NCBI RefSeq assembly: GCF_013359595.1
Contig: NZ_JABFMP010000002.1
Location: 48,130-112,129, forward strand
From: Pseudomonas sp. C1C7
Lineage (GTDB): Bacteria > Pseudomonadota > Gammaproteobacteria > Pseudomonadales > Pseudomonadaceae
Length of the DNA: 64,000 nt
Direction: 5' to 3'
Part shown: in pieces, positions 1-11,487 of the stretch
Numbering within the stretch: position 1 is the first letter of the stretch
How the letters are laid out: each line of letters starts with the position of its first letter
Notes under the pieces: generated by a model
The model's database searches: none
What the model was told of the DNA's origin: nothing
The model's input: the letters and a program-made list of their open reading frames with translations, nothing else
Position numbers and translations under genes: made by a program

Positions 1-106
1 AGGCAAGCCGCAAGCCGCAAGCCGCAAGCCGCAAGCCGCAAGCCGCAAGCCGCAAGCCGCAAGCCCGCAAGCCGCAAGCCACAAGCCACAAGCCACAAGC
101 CACAAG
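1..106. repeat. Heptanucleotide tandem array (GCAAGCC)n
   Basis: The window opens with roughly 14 head-to-tail copies of a 7-base unit GCAAGCC. One copy carries an extra C near position 65, and the last four copies change to ACAAGCC. The array runs to the left edge, so its full length is unknown. Related AAGCTTG / GCAAGCT units occur at 195-222, 15945-16043 and 17489-17588, so this is one member of a local repeat family. It contains no credible gene. Confidence 0.9.
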
Positions 107-108
107 CG

Positions 109-190
109 AAAAGATCGCAGCCTTCGGCAGCTCCTGCACGGGATTTGTATTCACCCTGTAGGAGCTGCCGAAGGCTGCGATCTTTTGATC
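109..190. repeat. REP pair (type A, AAAGATCGCAGCC...GGCAGCTCC)
   Basis: Two inverted copies of a REP palindrome (AAAAGATCGCAGCC-TTCGGCAGCTCC and its reverse complement) face each other across about 20 bases and would form a long stem. The same type recurs at 29828-29908, 51919-51995 and 63775-63854. It lies just past the stop of mrcA and may shield or terminate that transcript. AAGCTTG-type heptamer units follow at 195-222. Confidence 0.9.
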
Positions 191-229
191 TTTCTTGAAG
201 CTTGTAGCTTGAAGCTCGCCGCTGCTTCT

Positions 230-2674
230 CTAGAACAAATCGATCGGCGCCGCTTCATCCGCTGGCAGCGGGCTGCCCGGTGCATTACCGTTGCCCAGCT
301 CATTGACCGACGGTGGCGTGTCTTCGGCCTTGAACAGCTCGAAATAGGCGCCAGGGGTGCCCGGAGTGGCCGCGCGGCCGCTGACCGGGTCGACACGCAG
401 GCTGAGGATGCCTTCAGGCTCCTGCTGCGTGTGCGGCGGCATGTCCTTGAGCGCGGCACCCATGTAATTCATCCAGATCGGCAGCGCGACCGTGCCGCCG
501 AACTCCTTGCGGCCCAGGCTTTCGGGTTGGTCGAAACCGGTCCAGACGGTGGTCACGTAATCGGCGTTGTAGCCGGAGAACCAGGCGTCCTTGGATTCGT
601 TGGTGGTACCGGTCTTGCCGGCGATGTCGCTGCGGCCCAGGGCCAGGGCTCGACGGCCGGTGCCGAGCTTGATCACGTCCTCGAGCATGCTGTTGAGGAT
701 GTAGGTCGTGCGGCCATCGACAATGCGCTCGGCCACAGCTGGCGCCTGCGGCGTCGGCTGTGTTGCGGCAGCGGCATCGCCCGGCGTGGCATTGACCGTG
801 AAGGCCTGGGCCGCTGGCGCGGCGATACCGTCGCTGGCGGCGCCGCCCTTTGGCACGGTCGGCGGATTGGCGACGAACAGCGTGTCGCCATTGCGGCTTT
901 CGACCTTGTCGATGATGTACGGGGTGATCTTGTAGCCGCCGTTGGCGAAGGTGCTCCAGCCGGTGGCGATCTCCATTGGCGTCAGGGTCGCGGTGCCCAG
1001 GGCCAGGGACAGGTTGCGCGGCAGGTCCTGCTTGTTGAAGCCGAACTTGCTGATGTAGTCGATGGTGCGATCGACGCCCAGCGCCTGCAGCAGGCGGATC
1101 GACACCAGGTTGCGCGACTTGTACAGCGCTTCGCGCAGACGGATCGGGCCGAGGAAGGTGTTGGTGTCGTTCTTCGGACGCCAGACCTTGTCCAGGTACT
1201 CGTCGACGAACACGATCGGCGCATCGTTCACCAGGCTGGCGGCGGTGTAGCCGTTATCCAGCGCGGCGCTATAGACGAACGGCTTGAAGCTCGAACCCGG
1301 CTGCCGCTTGGCCTGCAAGGCGCGGTTGTAGTTGCTCTGCTCGAAGGCAAAACCGCCGACCAGCGCGCGAATGGCGCCGTTCTGCGGGTCGAGGGACACC
1401 AGCGCGCCCTGGGCCTGCGGGATCTGGCTGAACTTCAGCGAATCATCCTGCTGGCGCTGTACGCGAATCAGGTCGCCGACCTGGGCCACATCCGACGGCT
1501 GGCGCGGATTGGCGCCCATGCTGTTGGTGTTGAGGAACGGGCGGGCCCATTTCATGGTGTCCCAGTTGACGTGCTCGCTGCCGGTGCGGGTCAGCACCTG
1601 CAGGCCGTTCTTGTCGACCTGGGTGACGATGGCCGGCTCCAGGCCACTGATGGTGCGCTGTTTGGTCAGTTCGGTCGCCCACGCCTCGCGGGTCTTGCCC
1701 GGCAAGCGCGACTCGGGCCCGCGATAGCCATGACGCTGGTCGTAGGTCATCAAGCCTTCATGAACGGCGGTGTTGGCCAGTTCCTGCAGGTTGCTCGGTA
1801 CCGTGGTGGTGACGCGGAAACCTTCGGTGTAGGCGTCGCTGCCATAGCGGCCGACCATTTCCGCGCGAGCCATTTCGGCGATGTATGGCGCGTTAACTTC
1901 CGGCGTCGGCACGTGATAACTGGCGTTGAGCGGCTCGTTGATCGCCGCGGTGTAATCGGCTTCGCTGATTTTGCCCAGCTTGTACATCCGCCCCAGGATC
2001 CAGTCGCGACGCTCCTTGCTGCGCGCCGGGTTGGCGAGCGGGTTGAAGCGCGACGGGGCCTTGGGCAGGCCGGCGATCATCGCCATCTGCGCCAGGCTGA
2101 TGTCACGAATCGACTTGCCGTAATAGACCTGCGCCGCCGCCTCGATGCCGTAGGCGCGGTTGCCCAGATAGATCTTGTTGACGTACAGCTCGAGGATTTC
2201 GTCCTTGGTCAGCTGCCGTTCGATCTGCAGCGCCAGGAGAATTTCGGTGGTCTTGCGCGAGAAGCTGCGTTCGCTGGTCAGGAAGAAGTTCTTCGCCACC
2301 TGCATGGTGATGGTGCTGCCGCCGGACTGGATGTGCCCGCTCTTGACCAGTTGGGTCGCCGCGCGCATCAGGCTGCTGGGGTCGACGCCATAGTGGTTGG
2401 CGAAGTTGTCGTCTTCAGCACTTAGTAACGCATTGATGAAGTTGGGGGGAATGTCGGCGAAACGGATCGGCGTGCGGCGCATTTCGCCGAACTCTGCGAT
2501 CAGTTTGTTGTCGCTGCTGTAGACCCGCAGCGGAATCTGCAACTGGATACTTCTCAGCGCCTCCACAGATGGCAAACCGGGGCTAAGGTATAGAAACGCC
2601 CCGCTCAGACCCAGAAGCAGTCCGCAGAATATCGCGACGATGGACCAACCGAGAAATTTCAGCAGACGAATCAA
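230..2674 (-). CDS. mrcA: Penicillin-binding protein 1A (bifunctional transglycosylase/transpeptidase)
   Basis: Class A PBP of 814 residues that polymerises and cross-links peptidoglycan in the periplasm while anchored in the inner membrane. One N-terminal membrane segment lies at about residues 7-30. The GT51 domain follows, with the catalytic Glu at residue 87 in SAEDDNF and a GGSTITMQ motif. An OB-like insert comes next, then the transpeptidase domain with the serine motif SSFK (461-464), SRN (520-522) and KTGT (687-690). Length is normal for PBP1A. It is divergent from pilM across a 213-base gap holding the promoters of both; this mrcA/pilM arrangement is conserved in Pseudomonas, where the gene is also called ponA. 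Confidence 0.97.
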   Translation of the reverse strand: MIRLLKFLGWSIVAIFCGLLLGLSGAFLYLSPGLPSVEALRSIQLQIPLRVYSSDNKLIAEFGEMRRTPIRFADIPPNFINALLSAEDDNFANHYGVDPSSLMRAATQLVKSGHIQSGGSTITMQVAKNFFLTSERSFSRKTTEILLALQIERQLTKDEILELYVNKIYLGNRAYGIEAAAQVYYGKSIRDISLAQMAMIAGLPKAPSRFNPLANPARSKERRDWILGRMYKLGKISEADYTAAINEPLNASYHVPTPEVNAPYIAEMARAEMVGRYGSDAYTEGFRVTTTVPSNLQELANTAVHEGLMTYDQRHGYRGPESRLPGKTREAWATELTKQRTISGLEPAIVTQVDKNGLQVLTRTGSEHVNWDTMKWARPFLNTNSMGANPRQPSDVAQVGDLIRVQRQQDDSLKFSQIPQAQGALVSLDPQNGAIRALVGGFAFEQSNYNRALQAKRQPGSSFKPFVYSAALDNGYTAASLVNDAPIVFVDEYLDKVWRPKNDTNTFLGPIRLREALYKSRNLVSIRLLQALGVDRTIDYISKFGFNKQDLPRNLSLALGTATLTPMEIATGWSTFANGGYKITPYIIDKVESRNGDTLFVANPPTVPKGGAASDGIAAPAAQAFTVNATPGDAAAATQPTPQAPAVAERIVDGRTTYILNSMLEDVIKLGTGRRALALGRSDIAGKTGTTNESKDAWFSGYNADYVTTVWTGFDQPESLGRKEFGGTVALPIWMNYMGAALKDMPPHTQQEPEGILSLRVDPVSGRAATPGTPGAYFELFKAEDTPPSVNELGNGNAPGSPLPADEAAPIDLF

Positions 2675-2860
2675 GGCTATTGGATATCCAGGGTAAAAAT
2701 TGAGTGACGCATCAGGGTTCAGAGTAAAGGCGAACGGCCCGCGCTTGAGAAAAGCGGAAAAAAACGCTGGGCATTATAAGCATTTTTCCACCGCAGGCGT
2801 CATTGGCGGCTAATGTCAAGACGGGTGGAGGGAACGCAATACGCATTACAGAGTCCGTAA

Positions 2861-3948
<1,088 letters not shown>

Positions 3949-3949
<1 letters not shown>

Positions 3950-4515
3950 TGGCGCGGATCAACCTTTTACCCTGGCGCGAAGAGCTGCGCGAAGAGCGTC
4001 GCAAGCGGTTTCTGCTGATTCTGGTGGGTGTGCTGGTCGGCACGGCGGGCGCGGTACTGATTGCCAACCAGGTGATCAGCAGCGCGATAGACCGGCAGGT
4101 GGCGCGCAACGACTACATCAGCAAGCAGATCGCCATTGTCGACGAACGCATCAAGCAGATCAGTGATCTCAAGGCTCGTCGTCAGCAGTTGATCGAACGT
4201 ATGCGCATCATTCAGGACTTGCAGGGCAACCGGCCCATCAGTGGGCGAATTTTTGATCAGTTGGCGCGCACCCTGCCGGACGGGGTGTACTTCACCGAAG
4301 TGAAAATGGAAGGCAAGAGCCTGTCCATCTCCGGCGCCGCGGAATCCAACAACCGGGTGTCCGACCTGATGCGCAATCTGGAGGCGTCGGACTGGTTCGA
4401 CGCGCCGAGCCTGACGGAGGTCAAAGCGACGACCGCCGGTCAGGTTGATCAGGCCAACGTGTTCCAGCTGACCGTTCGTCAGACCCAGCCTGCTGTCGCG
4501 GAGGACGGAAAATGA
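3949..4515 (+). CDS. pilN: Type IV pilus assembly protein PilN
   Basis: Bitopic inner-membrane protein of 188 residues. The N-terminus carries the INLLPWREE motif that docks into PilM, followed by one membrane segment at about residues 22-45, a coiled-coil stretch, and a periplasmic ferredoxin-like domain that pairs with PilO. It overlaps pilM by one base and pilO by four (ATGA), so expression is probably translationally coupled, as expected for subunits of one complex. Confidence 0.95.
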
Positions 4516-5135
4516 ATCTGTCCGGATGGATTGAAGGGCTGCGCAACATCGACATCAACGATCTGGACACCAACAACATCGGTTCATGGCCGCCGGCGAT
4601 CAAGGTGGTGGTGGGGACGTTGGTCATGGCGCTGGTGCTGGCGCTGGGCTACAGCTTTTCCACCAGTGAGCTCGAGGATCAGCTGCATCTCAAGCGCGAA
4701 GAGGAGTCGACGCTCAAGGAGCAGTTTGCCGACAAGGCCCGCATGGCGGCGAATCTGGAGCTCTATACCGAGCAGATGAAGGAAATGGAGAATTCCTTCG
4801 GCGTGCTGCTGCGGCAACTGCCCAGTGACACCGAAGTCCCCGGCCTGCTGGAAGACATCACCCGCACCGGTCTGGGCAGCGGCCTGGAGTTTGAAGAGAT
4901 CAAACTGCTGCCCGAGGTCACCCAGCCGTTCTACATCGAATTGCCGATCCAGATCACCGTCACCGGCGCCTATCACGACCTGGCCACGTTCGTCAGCGGC
5001 GTGGCCGGGCTGCCGCGTATCGTCACCCTGCATGATTTCGACCTGGCGCCGGCCAATCCCGACGGCGGGCCCAAGTTGCGCATGAGCATCCTGGCCAAGA
5101 CCTATCGCTACAACGACAAGGGGCTGCATCCATGA
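4512..5135 (+). CDS. pilO: Type IV pilus assembly protein PilO
   Basis: Bitopic inner-membrane protein of 207 residues. One membrane segment lies at about residues 34-54, then a coiled coil and a C-terminal ferredoxin-like fold. It heterodimerises with PilN and contacts the lipoprotein PilP, linking the inner-membrane motor platform to the PilQ secretin. The start overlaps the pilN stop (ATGA) and its own stop overlaps the pilP start (ATGA). Confidence 0.95.
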   Translation: MNLSGWIEGLRNIDINDLDTNNIGSWPPAIKVVVGTLVMALVLALGYSFSTSELEDQLHLKREEESTLKEQFADKARMAANLELYTEQMKEMENSFGVLLRQLPSDTEVPGLLEDITRTGLGSGLEFEEIKLLPEVTQPFYIELPIQITVTGAYHDLATFVSGVAGLPRIVTLHDFDLAPANPDGGPKLRMSILAKTYRYNDKGLHP

Positions 5136-5659
5136 GCCCGATCCGGATGATTTTCATGGCTGCGACCCTGGCGGTCCTGGCCGGTTGCGGCGGCGGGGAC
5201 GATTTCAGGGATCTGGACGCCTACATGAACGAAATGCGCCTGCGGGCGCCGGGCAAGATTGAACCAACGCCGACATTCCGGTCTTACCCCACATTCACCT
5301 ACAACGCCGCCAATCTGCGCAGTCCGTTTTCGCGGCAGGTCAGGGTCGACCTGGCCGGCCAGAAGCGCGGCTCGCGCAACGTCAAACCGGACCCGAACCG
5401 GGTCAAGCAATACCTCGAAGGCTTCAACATCGAGCAGTTTGAAATGGTCGGCACCCTTTCCAACGCATCGGGCTCCTTTGCGCTGCTGCGCGGAGCGGGC
5501 GGCGTGTACCGGCTGAAAGTCGGCGATTACCTGGGGCGCAACGATGGGCGGATCGTCTCCATCAATGCCACGCAAGTCGATGTGATCGAAATCGTCCCTG
5601 ACGGCGAAGGTGCATGGCTGGAACGGCCGCGGACCATTCCTTTGAAAGAACACTCATAG
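5132..5659 (+). CDS. pilP: Type IV pilus lipoprotein PilP
   Basis: Periplasmic lipoprotein of 175 residues that bridges PilNO and the secretin PilQ. A short signal peptide ends in the lipobox LAGC, giving a lipidated Cys at residue 19. A flexible segment follows, then the C-terminal HR-like beta domain (about 80-170, including GVYRLKVGDYLGRNDGRI). The start overlaps the pilO stop by four bases; pilQ begins 13 bases downstream. Confidence 0.95.
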   Translation: MSPIRMIFMAATLAVLAGCGGGDDFRDLDAYMNEMRLRAPGKIEPTPTFRSYPTFTYNAANLRSPFSRQVRVDLAGQKRGSRNVKPDPNRVKQYLEGFNIEQFEMVGTLSNASGSFALLRGAGGVYRLKVGDYLGRNDGRIVSINATQVDVIEIVPDGEGAWLERPRTIPLKEHS

Positions 5660-5672
5660 TGGAACTCGAACA

Positions 5673-7760
5673 ATGAACAGGATTCTCTCCACCCTCGGGA
5701 TGTCGCTATGGATAGCGCTGCTTTCGCCGATGGTACAGGCGGCCAACCTCAAGGCGCTGGATGTCGCCGCGCTGCCTGGAGACCGCGTCGAGTTGAAGCT
5801 GGCGTTCGACCAGCCACCACCGGCACCGCGCGGCTACACCACCGAATCGCCCGCACGAATCGCCCTGGACCTGCCCGGTGTAGTCAACCAGTTGTCGAGC
5901 AAGACCCGTGACCTTGGCAGCGGCAATGCCCGCAGCGCCACGGTGGTCGAGGCTGCCGATCGCACGCGGCTGATCATCAACCTGACCCAACTGACGCCCT
6001 ACAGCACCCGGGTCGAGGGTAATAACCTGTTCGTTGAAGTCGGCCAGGGCAGCAAGATGGCGACTGCCAAGGCACCGGCCTCCAGAGCGCCAGCCGCTGC
6101 GGTGTCGACGCCAGCCCCGGCTCCGGCGCGCGCGCCTGTTGCGGCCTCTAAAGCCATCCGGGCCGTGGATTTCCAGCGCGGCACCCAGGGCGAGGGCAAT
6201 GTGGTGATCGACCTGTCGGATCCGTCCATCGCCCCGGACATTCAGGAGCGCGAAGGCAAGATCGTCCTCAGCTTTGCCAAAACCCGACTGCCCGAACCGC
6301 TGCGTGTGCGTCTGGACGTCAAGGATTTCGCCACCCCGGTGCAGTTCGTCAATGCCAGCGCCACCGGTGACCGCGCCAATATCACCATCGAGCCCAGCGG
6401 CGCCTTCGATTACTCCACCTACCAGACCGACAACAAGCTGACCGTCAGCATCCGTGCGATGACGGTCGATGACCTGCAAAAGCGCAACGCCGATCGCTAC
6501 GCCTACAGCGGCGAAAAGCTCTCGCTGAACTTCCAGGACATCGATGTACGTTCGGTGCTGCAACTGATCGCCGACTTCACCAACCTCAATCTGGTCGCCA
6601 GCGACACCGTGCAGGGCGGCATCACCCTGCGCCTGCAAAACGTGCCCTGGGACCAGGCGCTGGACCTGGTGCTGAAAACCAAGGGCCTGGACAAGCGCAA
6701 GATCGGCAACGTGTTGCTGGTGGCGCCGGCGGATGAAATCGCCGCCCGCGAGCGCCAGGAACTGGAGTCGCAGAAGCAGATTGCGGAACTGGCGCCGTTG
6801 CGGCGCGAGCTGTTGCAGGTCAATTACGCCAAGGCCGCCGATATCGCCAAGCTGTTCCAGTCGGTGACCAGTGCCGAGGCGAAAGTCGACGAACGGGGCT
6901 CGATCACCGTCGATGAGCGGACCAACAACATCATTGCCTACCAGACCCAGGATCGGCTCGACGAATTGCGCCGCATCGTCGCGCAGTTGGACATTCCGGT
7001 GCGCCAGGTGATGATCGAGGCGCGGATCGTCGAGGCCAACGTGGATTACGACAAGAGCCTGGGCGTGCGCTGGGGTGGTTCGGTGCAGAACAAGGGCAAC
7101 TGGAATGCCTCCGGAGTGAACAACTCCTCGACGACCATCGGCACCCCCGGCAGTACCAGCACCAACACACCGTTCGTCGACATGGGCGCGGCGGGCAATA
7201 CGTCGGGAATCGGCATTGCGTTCATTACCGACAACGTTCTGCTCGACCTTGAACTGACGGCCATGGAAAAGACCGGCAACGGTGAAATCGTCTCGCAACC
7301 CAAGGTCGTCACCTCCGACAAGGAGACCGCGAAGATCCTCAAGGGCACCGAAATTCCCTACCAGGAAGCCAGCTCCAGCGGCGCTACATCGGTGTCTTTC
7401 AAGGAGGCGTCGCTGTCGCTGGAGGTCACACCGCAGATCACGCCGGACAACCGGATCATCATGGAAGTGAAGGTCACCAAGGACGAACCCGACTTCCTCA
7501 ACAAAGTGCAGGATGTACCGCCCATCAAGAAAAACGAGGTCAATGCCAAGGTCCTGGTCAATGATGGCGAGACCATCGTCATTGGCGGCGTTTTCTCAAA
7601 TACTCAGAGCAAGGTTGTAGATAAGGTGCCATTTCTTGGCGATGTGCCGTATCTTGGCCGCCTTTTCCGGCGTGACGTGGTTTCGGAGAAAAAATCCGAG
7701 CTGTTGGTGTTTCTCACTCCGCGTATCATGAATAACCAGGCGTTTGCTGTGAGTCGTTGA
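5673..7760 (+). CDS. pilQ: Type IV pilus secretin PilQ
   Basis: Outer-membrane secretin of 695 residues that forms the ring through which the pilus passes. It has a Sec signal peptide (cleavage near VQAANL), two AMIN domains that bind peptidoglycan (about 25-260) separated by an Ala/Pro-rich linker, an STN / secretin N0-N1 region (about 285-470), and the C-terminal secretin pore (about 500-690) with the [14 protein letters not shown] signature. Last pil gene of the operon; aroK begins four bases after its stop. Confidence 0.97.
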   Translation: MNRILSTLGMSLWIALLSPMVQAANLKALDVAALPGDRVELKLAFDQPPPAPRGYTTESPARIALDLPGVVNQLSSKTRDLGSGNARSATVVEAADRTRLIINLTQLTPYSTRVEGNNLFVEVGQGSKMATAKAPASRAPAAAVSTPAPAPARAPVAASKAIRAVDFQRGTQGEGNVVIDLSDPSIAPDIQEREGKIVLSFAKTRLPEPLRVRLDVKDFATPVQFVNASATGDRANITIEPSGAFDYSTYQTDNKLTVSIRAMTVDDLQKRNADRYAYSGEKLSLNFQDIDVRSVLQLIADFTNLNLVASDTVQGGITLRLQNVPWDQALDLVLKTKGLDKRKIGNVLLVAPADEIAARERQELESQKQIAELAPLRRELLQVNYAKAADIAKLFQSVTSAEAKVDERGSITVDERTNNIIAYQTQDRLDELRRIVAQLDIPVRQVMIEARIVEANVDYDKSLGVRWGGSVQNKGNWNASGVNNSSTTIGTPGSTSTNTPFVDMGAAGNTSGIGIAFITDNVLLDLELTAMEKTGNGEIVSQPKVVTSDKETAKILKGTEIPYQEASSSGATSVSFKEASLSLEVTPQITPDNRIIMEVKVTKDEPDFLNKVQDVPPIKKNEVNAKVLVNDGETIVIGGVFSNTQSKVVDKVPFLGDVPYLGRLFRRDVVSEKKSELLVFLTPRIMNNQAFAVSR

Positions 7761-7764
7761 TTCT

Positions 7765-8283
7765 GTGCGAAATTTGATTCTTGTAGGACCGATGGGCGCT
7801 GGAAAAAGCACCATCGGCCGTTTGCTGGCCAAAGAGCTGCGCTTGCCGTTCAAAGATTCCGATAAGGAAATTGAATTACGCACGGGCGCCAATATCCCAT
7901 GGATCTTCGACAAGGAAGGCGAACCGGGCTTTCGTGATCGCGAGCAGGCAATGATTGCCGAGCTGTGCGATTACGACGGCGTGGTGCTGGCGACCGGCGG
8001 TGGCGCGGTGATGCGCGAAGCCAATCGTCGGGCACTGCATGCCGGGGGCAGGGTGGTTTACCTGCATGCTTCCGTCGAACAGCAGGTCGGTCGCACGTCC
8101 CGCGACCGCAATCGGCCGTTGCTGCGCACGGCAGATCCGGCCAAGACCCTCCGGGATCTGCTGGCGATCCGCGATCCGCTGTACCGGGAAATCGCCGATC
8201 TGGTGGTGGAAACCGATGAGCGGCCGCCGCGAATGGTCGTGCTTGATATCCTCGAACGCCTGCAGCAACTGCCTCCCCGTTAA
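7765..8283 (+). CDS. aroK: Shikimate kinase
   Basis: Cytoplasmic enzyme of 172 residues that phosphorylates shikimate with ATP in the pathway to chorismate. The P-loop GPMGAGKST is at residues 8-16. The shikimate-binding RDRE and GGGA (TGGGAVMR) motifs and the lid segment RDRNRPLL are visible. The start is GTG at 7765, four bases after pilQ. Chorismate is also the likely source of hydroxybenzoate for the APE pigment cluster further along. Confidence 0.96.
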   Translation: MRNLILVGPMGAGKSTIGRLLAKELRLPFKDSDKEIELRTGANIPWIFDKEGEPGFRDREQAMIAELCDYDGVVLATGGGAVMREANRRALHAGGRVVYLHASVEQQVGRTSRDRNRPLLRTADPAKTLRDLLAIRDPLYREIADLVVETDERPPRMVVLDILERLQQLPPR

Positions 8284-8433
8284 AGCGCGGCGCGAAATGC
8301 GCTATCCTCGGCGTCCTGCCACATCCTTCGCGATTGTGGCGGATGGCTCTGGTACGGCGTCAAACCGGCAGATGTCGTGGACTTTCGATAATTCAAGGCG
8401 GGACGCCTGATTACATCTTCACTGTGGGGACAC

Positions 8434-9534
8434 ATGCAGACACTCAAGGTCGATCTAGGCGAGCGCAGCTACCCGATTCACATTGGCGAAGGGTTGTTGG
8501 ATCAGCCCGAGCTGCTGGCCCCGCACATTCGCGGACGGCAAGTCGCGATCATCTCCAACGAAACCGTCGCGCCGCTCTATCTTGAACGTCTGACCCGCAG
8601 CCTCGCGCAGTTCTCGGTGATTTCCGTGGTGCTGCCCGATGGCGAAGCCTTCAAGAACTGGGAAACCCTGCAACTGATCTTCGACGGTCTGCTGACCGCA
8701 CGGCACGACCGCCGCACCACGGTGATCGCCCTCGGTGGCGGCGTGATCGGCGACATGGCCGGTTTTGCGGCGGCCTGCTACCAGCGCGGCGTCGATTTCA
8801 TTCAGGTCCCGACCACCTTGCTGTCCCAGGTCGACTCTTCGGTCGGCGGCAAGACCGGTATCAATCACCCGTTGGGCAAGAACATGATCGGCGCGTTCTA
8901 TCAGCCGAACGTCGTGCTGATCGACACGGCTTCCCTCAAGACTCTGCCAGCGCGCGAGCTGTCCGCCGGGCTGGCTGAAGTCATCAAGTACGGCCTGATC
9001 TGCGATGAGCCGTTCCTGACCTGGCTCGAAGGCAACGTGGATCGCCTGCGCAGTCTGGATCAGCAAGCCCTGACCTATGCCATCGAGCGCTCTTGCGCGG
9101 CCAAGGCCGCGGTCGTCGGTGCCGACGAAAAAGAGACCGGCGTGCGCGCCACGCTCAACCTGGGCCACACCTTCGGCCACGCCATCGAAACCCACATGGG
9201 CTACGGCGTCTGGCTGCATGGCGAAGCGGTCGCCGCGGGCACCGTGATGGCGCTGGAAATGTCGGCGCGCCTGGGCTGGATCAGCGAGCAGGAACGCGAT
9301 CGCGGCATTCGTCTGTTCCAGCGTGCCGGCTTGCCGGTCATTCCGCCTGAAGAAATGACCGAAGCCCATTTCCTCGAACACATGTCAGTTGATAAAAAAG
9401 TGATCGACGGTCGTTTGCGCCTGGTGCTGCTGCGCCGCATGGGCGAAGCGGTGGTGACCGACGATTATCCGAAAGAGGTTCTACAGGCCACGCTGGGAGC
9501 GGACTATCGCGCCCTGGCTCAGCTTAAAGGTTAA
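8434..9534 (+). CDS. aroB: 3-Dehydroquinate synthase
   Basis: NAD+- and metal-dependent cyclase of 366 residues that converts DAHP to 3-dehydroquinate, the second step of the shikimate pathway. The NAD-binding [11 protein letters not shown] loop, the [20 protein letters not shown] segment and the metal-ligand HTFGHAIE motif are intact. It lies 150 bases after aroK; a GGGGA element precedes the ATG. The aroK-aroB-SPOR protein order is conserved in gammaproteobacteria. Confidence 0.97.
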   Translation: MQTLKVDLGERSYPIHIGEGLLDQPELLAPHIRGRQVAIISNETVAPLYLERLTRSLAQFSVISVVLPDGEAFKNWETLQLIFDGLLTARHDRRTTVIALGGGVIGDMAGFAAACYQRGVDFIQVPTTLLSQVDSSVGGKTGINHPLGKNMIGAFYQPNVVLIDTASLKTLPARELSAGLAEVIKYGLICDEPFLTWLEGNVDRLRSLDQQALTYAIERSCAAKAAVVGADEKETGVRATLNLGHTFGHAIETHMGYGVWLHGEAVAAGTVMALEMSARLGWISEQERDRGIRLFQRAGLPVIPPEEMTEAHFLEHMSVDKKVIDGRLRLVLLRRMGEAVVTDDYPKEVLQATLGADYRALAQLKG

Positions 9535-9544
9535 TAAGAAAGCG

Positions 9545-11140
9545 ATGACTAGTTTGCATGCCGACGAGGCTTTCCTCGGCCATTACCAGTTGAACCACGA
9601 CCCCTTCGCACCACGGGTCCCCGGCTTCAAGTTTTTCCCGGCCCAGCGCAAACCGGTGCTCGGCCAGTTGCATCACCTGGCGCGCTACAGCCAATTGCTG
9701 TTGGTGGTCACGGGCCCGCAGGGCAGCGGCAAGACTCTGTTGCGTCAGGCGCTGGTGGCCAGCACCAACAAGCAATCGGTACAGAGCGTGGTGGTTTCCG
9801 CCCGTGGCGCCGGCGATGCAGCTGGCGTGCTGCGCCAGGTGGCGCAGACGCTGGACGTGGCGCAGGCCGAAGTCGGCGACATCCTGGATCAGGTGGTGCA
9901 ACTGGCGCTGACCGGTCAGGAAGTCTATCTGCTGGTGGATGACGCCGAGCAGCTCGACGACTCTGCCCTGGAAGCCTTGATGGCGCTGGCCGCCGGTGCG
10001 CCGGAAGGCCGCCCGCACGTGTTCCTGTTCGGCGAGTCGTCGCTGATTGCCAAACTCGACGCCTTGCAGCTCGAGGAAGAGCGTTTCCACGTCATCGAAC
10101 TGCAGCCTTACACCGAAGAAGAAACCCGCGAATATCTCGACCAGCGACTCGAAGGCGCCGGCCGGGGTATCGAACTTTTTACCGCGGATCAGATCTCTGA
10201 TATTCACGAAAGCTCCGAAGGCTGGCCTGGAAACATCAATCAGGTCGCCCGCGATGCGATGATCGAAGCCATGATTGCCAGCCGCACAGCGGTCAAGCGT
10301 CCAAGTATGGGGTTCAATATGCCGAAGAAACACGTATTGGCGATTTCCGCCGTCGTTGTGGTCGCGGTAGCCGCCGCCTGGTTGATGCCGGGTCGCAGCA
10401 AAGCACCGACCACGGGTGCACCGGCCAACGAGCAGGCGCAACTGCCGCTGGGCCAGGGACAACCACAGGCGGGCGGTGCGCCGGCCGTGGAATTCGCCGG
10501 TAACACGCAGCCGATGCCATTGCCGTTGGTCGGTAATTCGCAACCGGTGATGCGTGAGCCGCTCGCCGAAGCCGCCGGTGGTATTACCGAGGGCGACGAT
10601 GGCGTGCCGTTGGAAGGCTCCAGCGCGACACCGCCGACCGTCACCACCATCGCACCGCCTGCGGGCGCTCCTGCCGGTCCGGCGCCGACGCCGGTGACCA
10701 AGCCGACGCCGGCCCCGACTCAAGTCGCCACCGCCAAGCCTGCACCCGCTCCGGCACCTGCTGCCAAGCCTGCTCCGGCGCCAGCCAAACCGGCCGCTGT
10801 CGCCACTGCCAAGCCTGTCGAGAAGCCAGCCGCCGCTCCAGCCAAGGCTGCCGGTGGTACCTGGTACGCAGGTCAGGCGCCGGGCAACTACGTGGTGCAG
10901 ATCCTCGGCACCAGCTCCGAAGCGACCGCTCAGAACTTCGTCAAGGAGCAGGGCGGCGAGTACCGTTATTTCAAGAAAGTCCTCAATGGCAAACCGCTTT
11001 ACGTCATCACTTACGGCAGCTTCGCCAACCGCGATGCAGCCGTAACCGCCATCAAGGCCTTGCCAGCGAAGGTTCAGGCTGGTAAACCTTGGCCTCGCAC
11101 TGTCGCCAGCGTCCAACAGGAACTGGCAACAACTCGCTGA
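9545..11140 (+). CDS. DamX-like AAA ATPase with C-terminal SPOR domain
   Basis: Protein of 531 residues combining an N-terminal ExeA/AAA_22-type ATPase (Walker A GPQGSGKT at 57-64, Walker B VYLLVDDAE near 130), a single membrane segment at about 262-278, a long Ala/Pro-rich periplasmic linker (about 280-440), and a SPOR domain (about 445-525) that binds denuded septal glycan. This matches the aroB-linked DamX-type cell-division protein. It starts 10 bases after aroB. A 7-bp GC-rich hairpin lies just past its stop. The link to division is inferred from the SPOR family. Confidence 0.88.
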   Translation: MTSLHADEAFLGHYQLNHDPFAPRVPGFKFFPAQRKPVLGQLHHLARYSQLLLVVTGPQGSGKTLLRQALVASTNKQSVQSVVVSARGAGDAAGVLRQVAQTLDVAQAEVGDILDQVVQLALTGQEVYLLVDDAEQLDDSALEALMALAAGAPEGRPHVFLFGESSLIAKLDALQLEEERFHVIELQPYTEEETREYLDQRLEGAGRGIELFTADQISDIHESSEGWPGNINQVARDAMIEAMIASRTAVKRPSMGFNMPKKHVLAISAVVVVAVAAAWLMPGRSKAPTTGAPANEQAQLPLGQGQPQAGGAPAVEFAGNTQPMPLPLVGNSQPVMREPLAEAAGGITEGDDGVPLEGSSATPPTVTTIAPPAGAPAGPAPTPVTKPTPAPTQVATAKPAPAPAPAAKPAPAPAKPAAVATAKPVEKPAAAPAKAAGGTWYAGQAPGNYVVQILGTSSEATAQNFVKEQGGEYRYFKKVLNGKPLYVITYGSFANRDAAVTAIKALPAKVQAGKPWPRTVASVQQELATTR

Positions 11141-11146
11141 AGATTC

Positions 11147-11167
11147 GGCGGCCTTACCCAGGCCGCC
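11147..11167 (+). terminator. Possible weak terminator hairpin after the DamX-like gene
   Basis: A perfect 7-bp stem GGCGGCC / GGCCGCC with a 7-base loop sits 6 bases past the stop. A true run of T residues does not follow, so termination is uncertain. The rest of the gap 11168-11487 contains the gltB promoter region and no gene. Confidence 0.4.
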
Positions 11168-11349
11168 TCTCCCGGCACCTCAAAATTTCTGCAACGCATG
11201 CGGCTTTCGGGCCGCGTGCGTTGTGGTGTCTGCGTCACAGTAGTCTTTGAGTCGTAGCGGTCGAAACTAAAAAAGTTTTGACTAGCACAGCAGATCGCTT
11301 TAAACCTTTCATAAATGCGACACGGATTTGCGACATTTCGTCGCCAAAT

Positions 11350-11378
11350 TTGTGAGCCCTTGTGTCGGTGTGTACAAT
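11350..11378 (+). promoter_or_regulatory. Candidate sigma-70 promoter for gltBD
   Basis: TTGTGA (11350-11355) and TACAAT (11373-11378) are separated by 17 bases, close to the sigma-70 consensus. They lie about 110 bases ahead of the gltB start in an AT-richer part of the 347-base gap. This is a match by eye only. Confidence 0.5.
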
Positions 11379-11487
11379 GACCTCCCTTTTGCTTCCGCAA
11401 AGCCGGCGTACGTTCGGCGCGGATCGCAAGTGGTTGAATTGAAAAGAAATTTGCCTCGTTGAGGGGCAGCCTGGTGAGAAAGTGTCT

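Noticed and set aside
1..106. CRISPR array at the left edge
   Set aside because: Units are 7 bases, directly tandem and without spacers; it is a microsatellite-like array.
185..2425. Open frame of 746 codons on the plus strand opposite mrcA
   Set aside because: The minus strand encodes all PBP1A motifs; the plus-strand translation is low-complexity and begins inside the REP pair.
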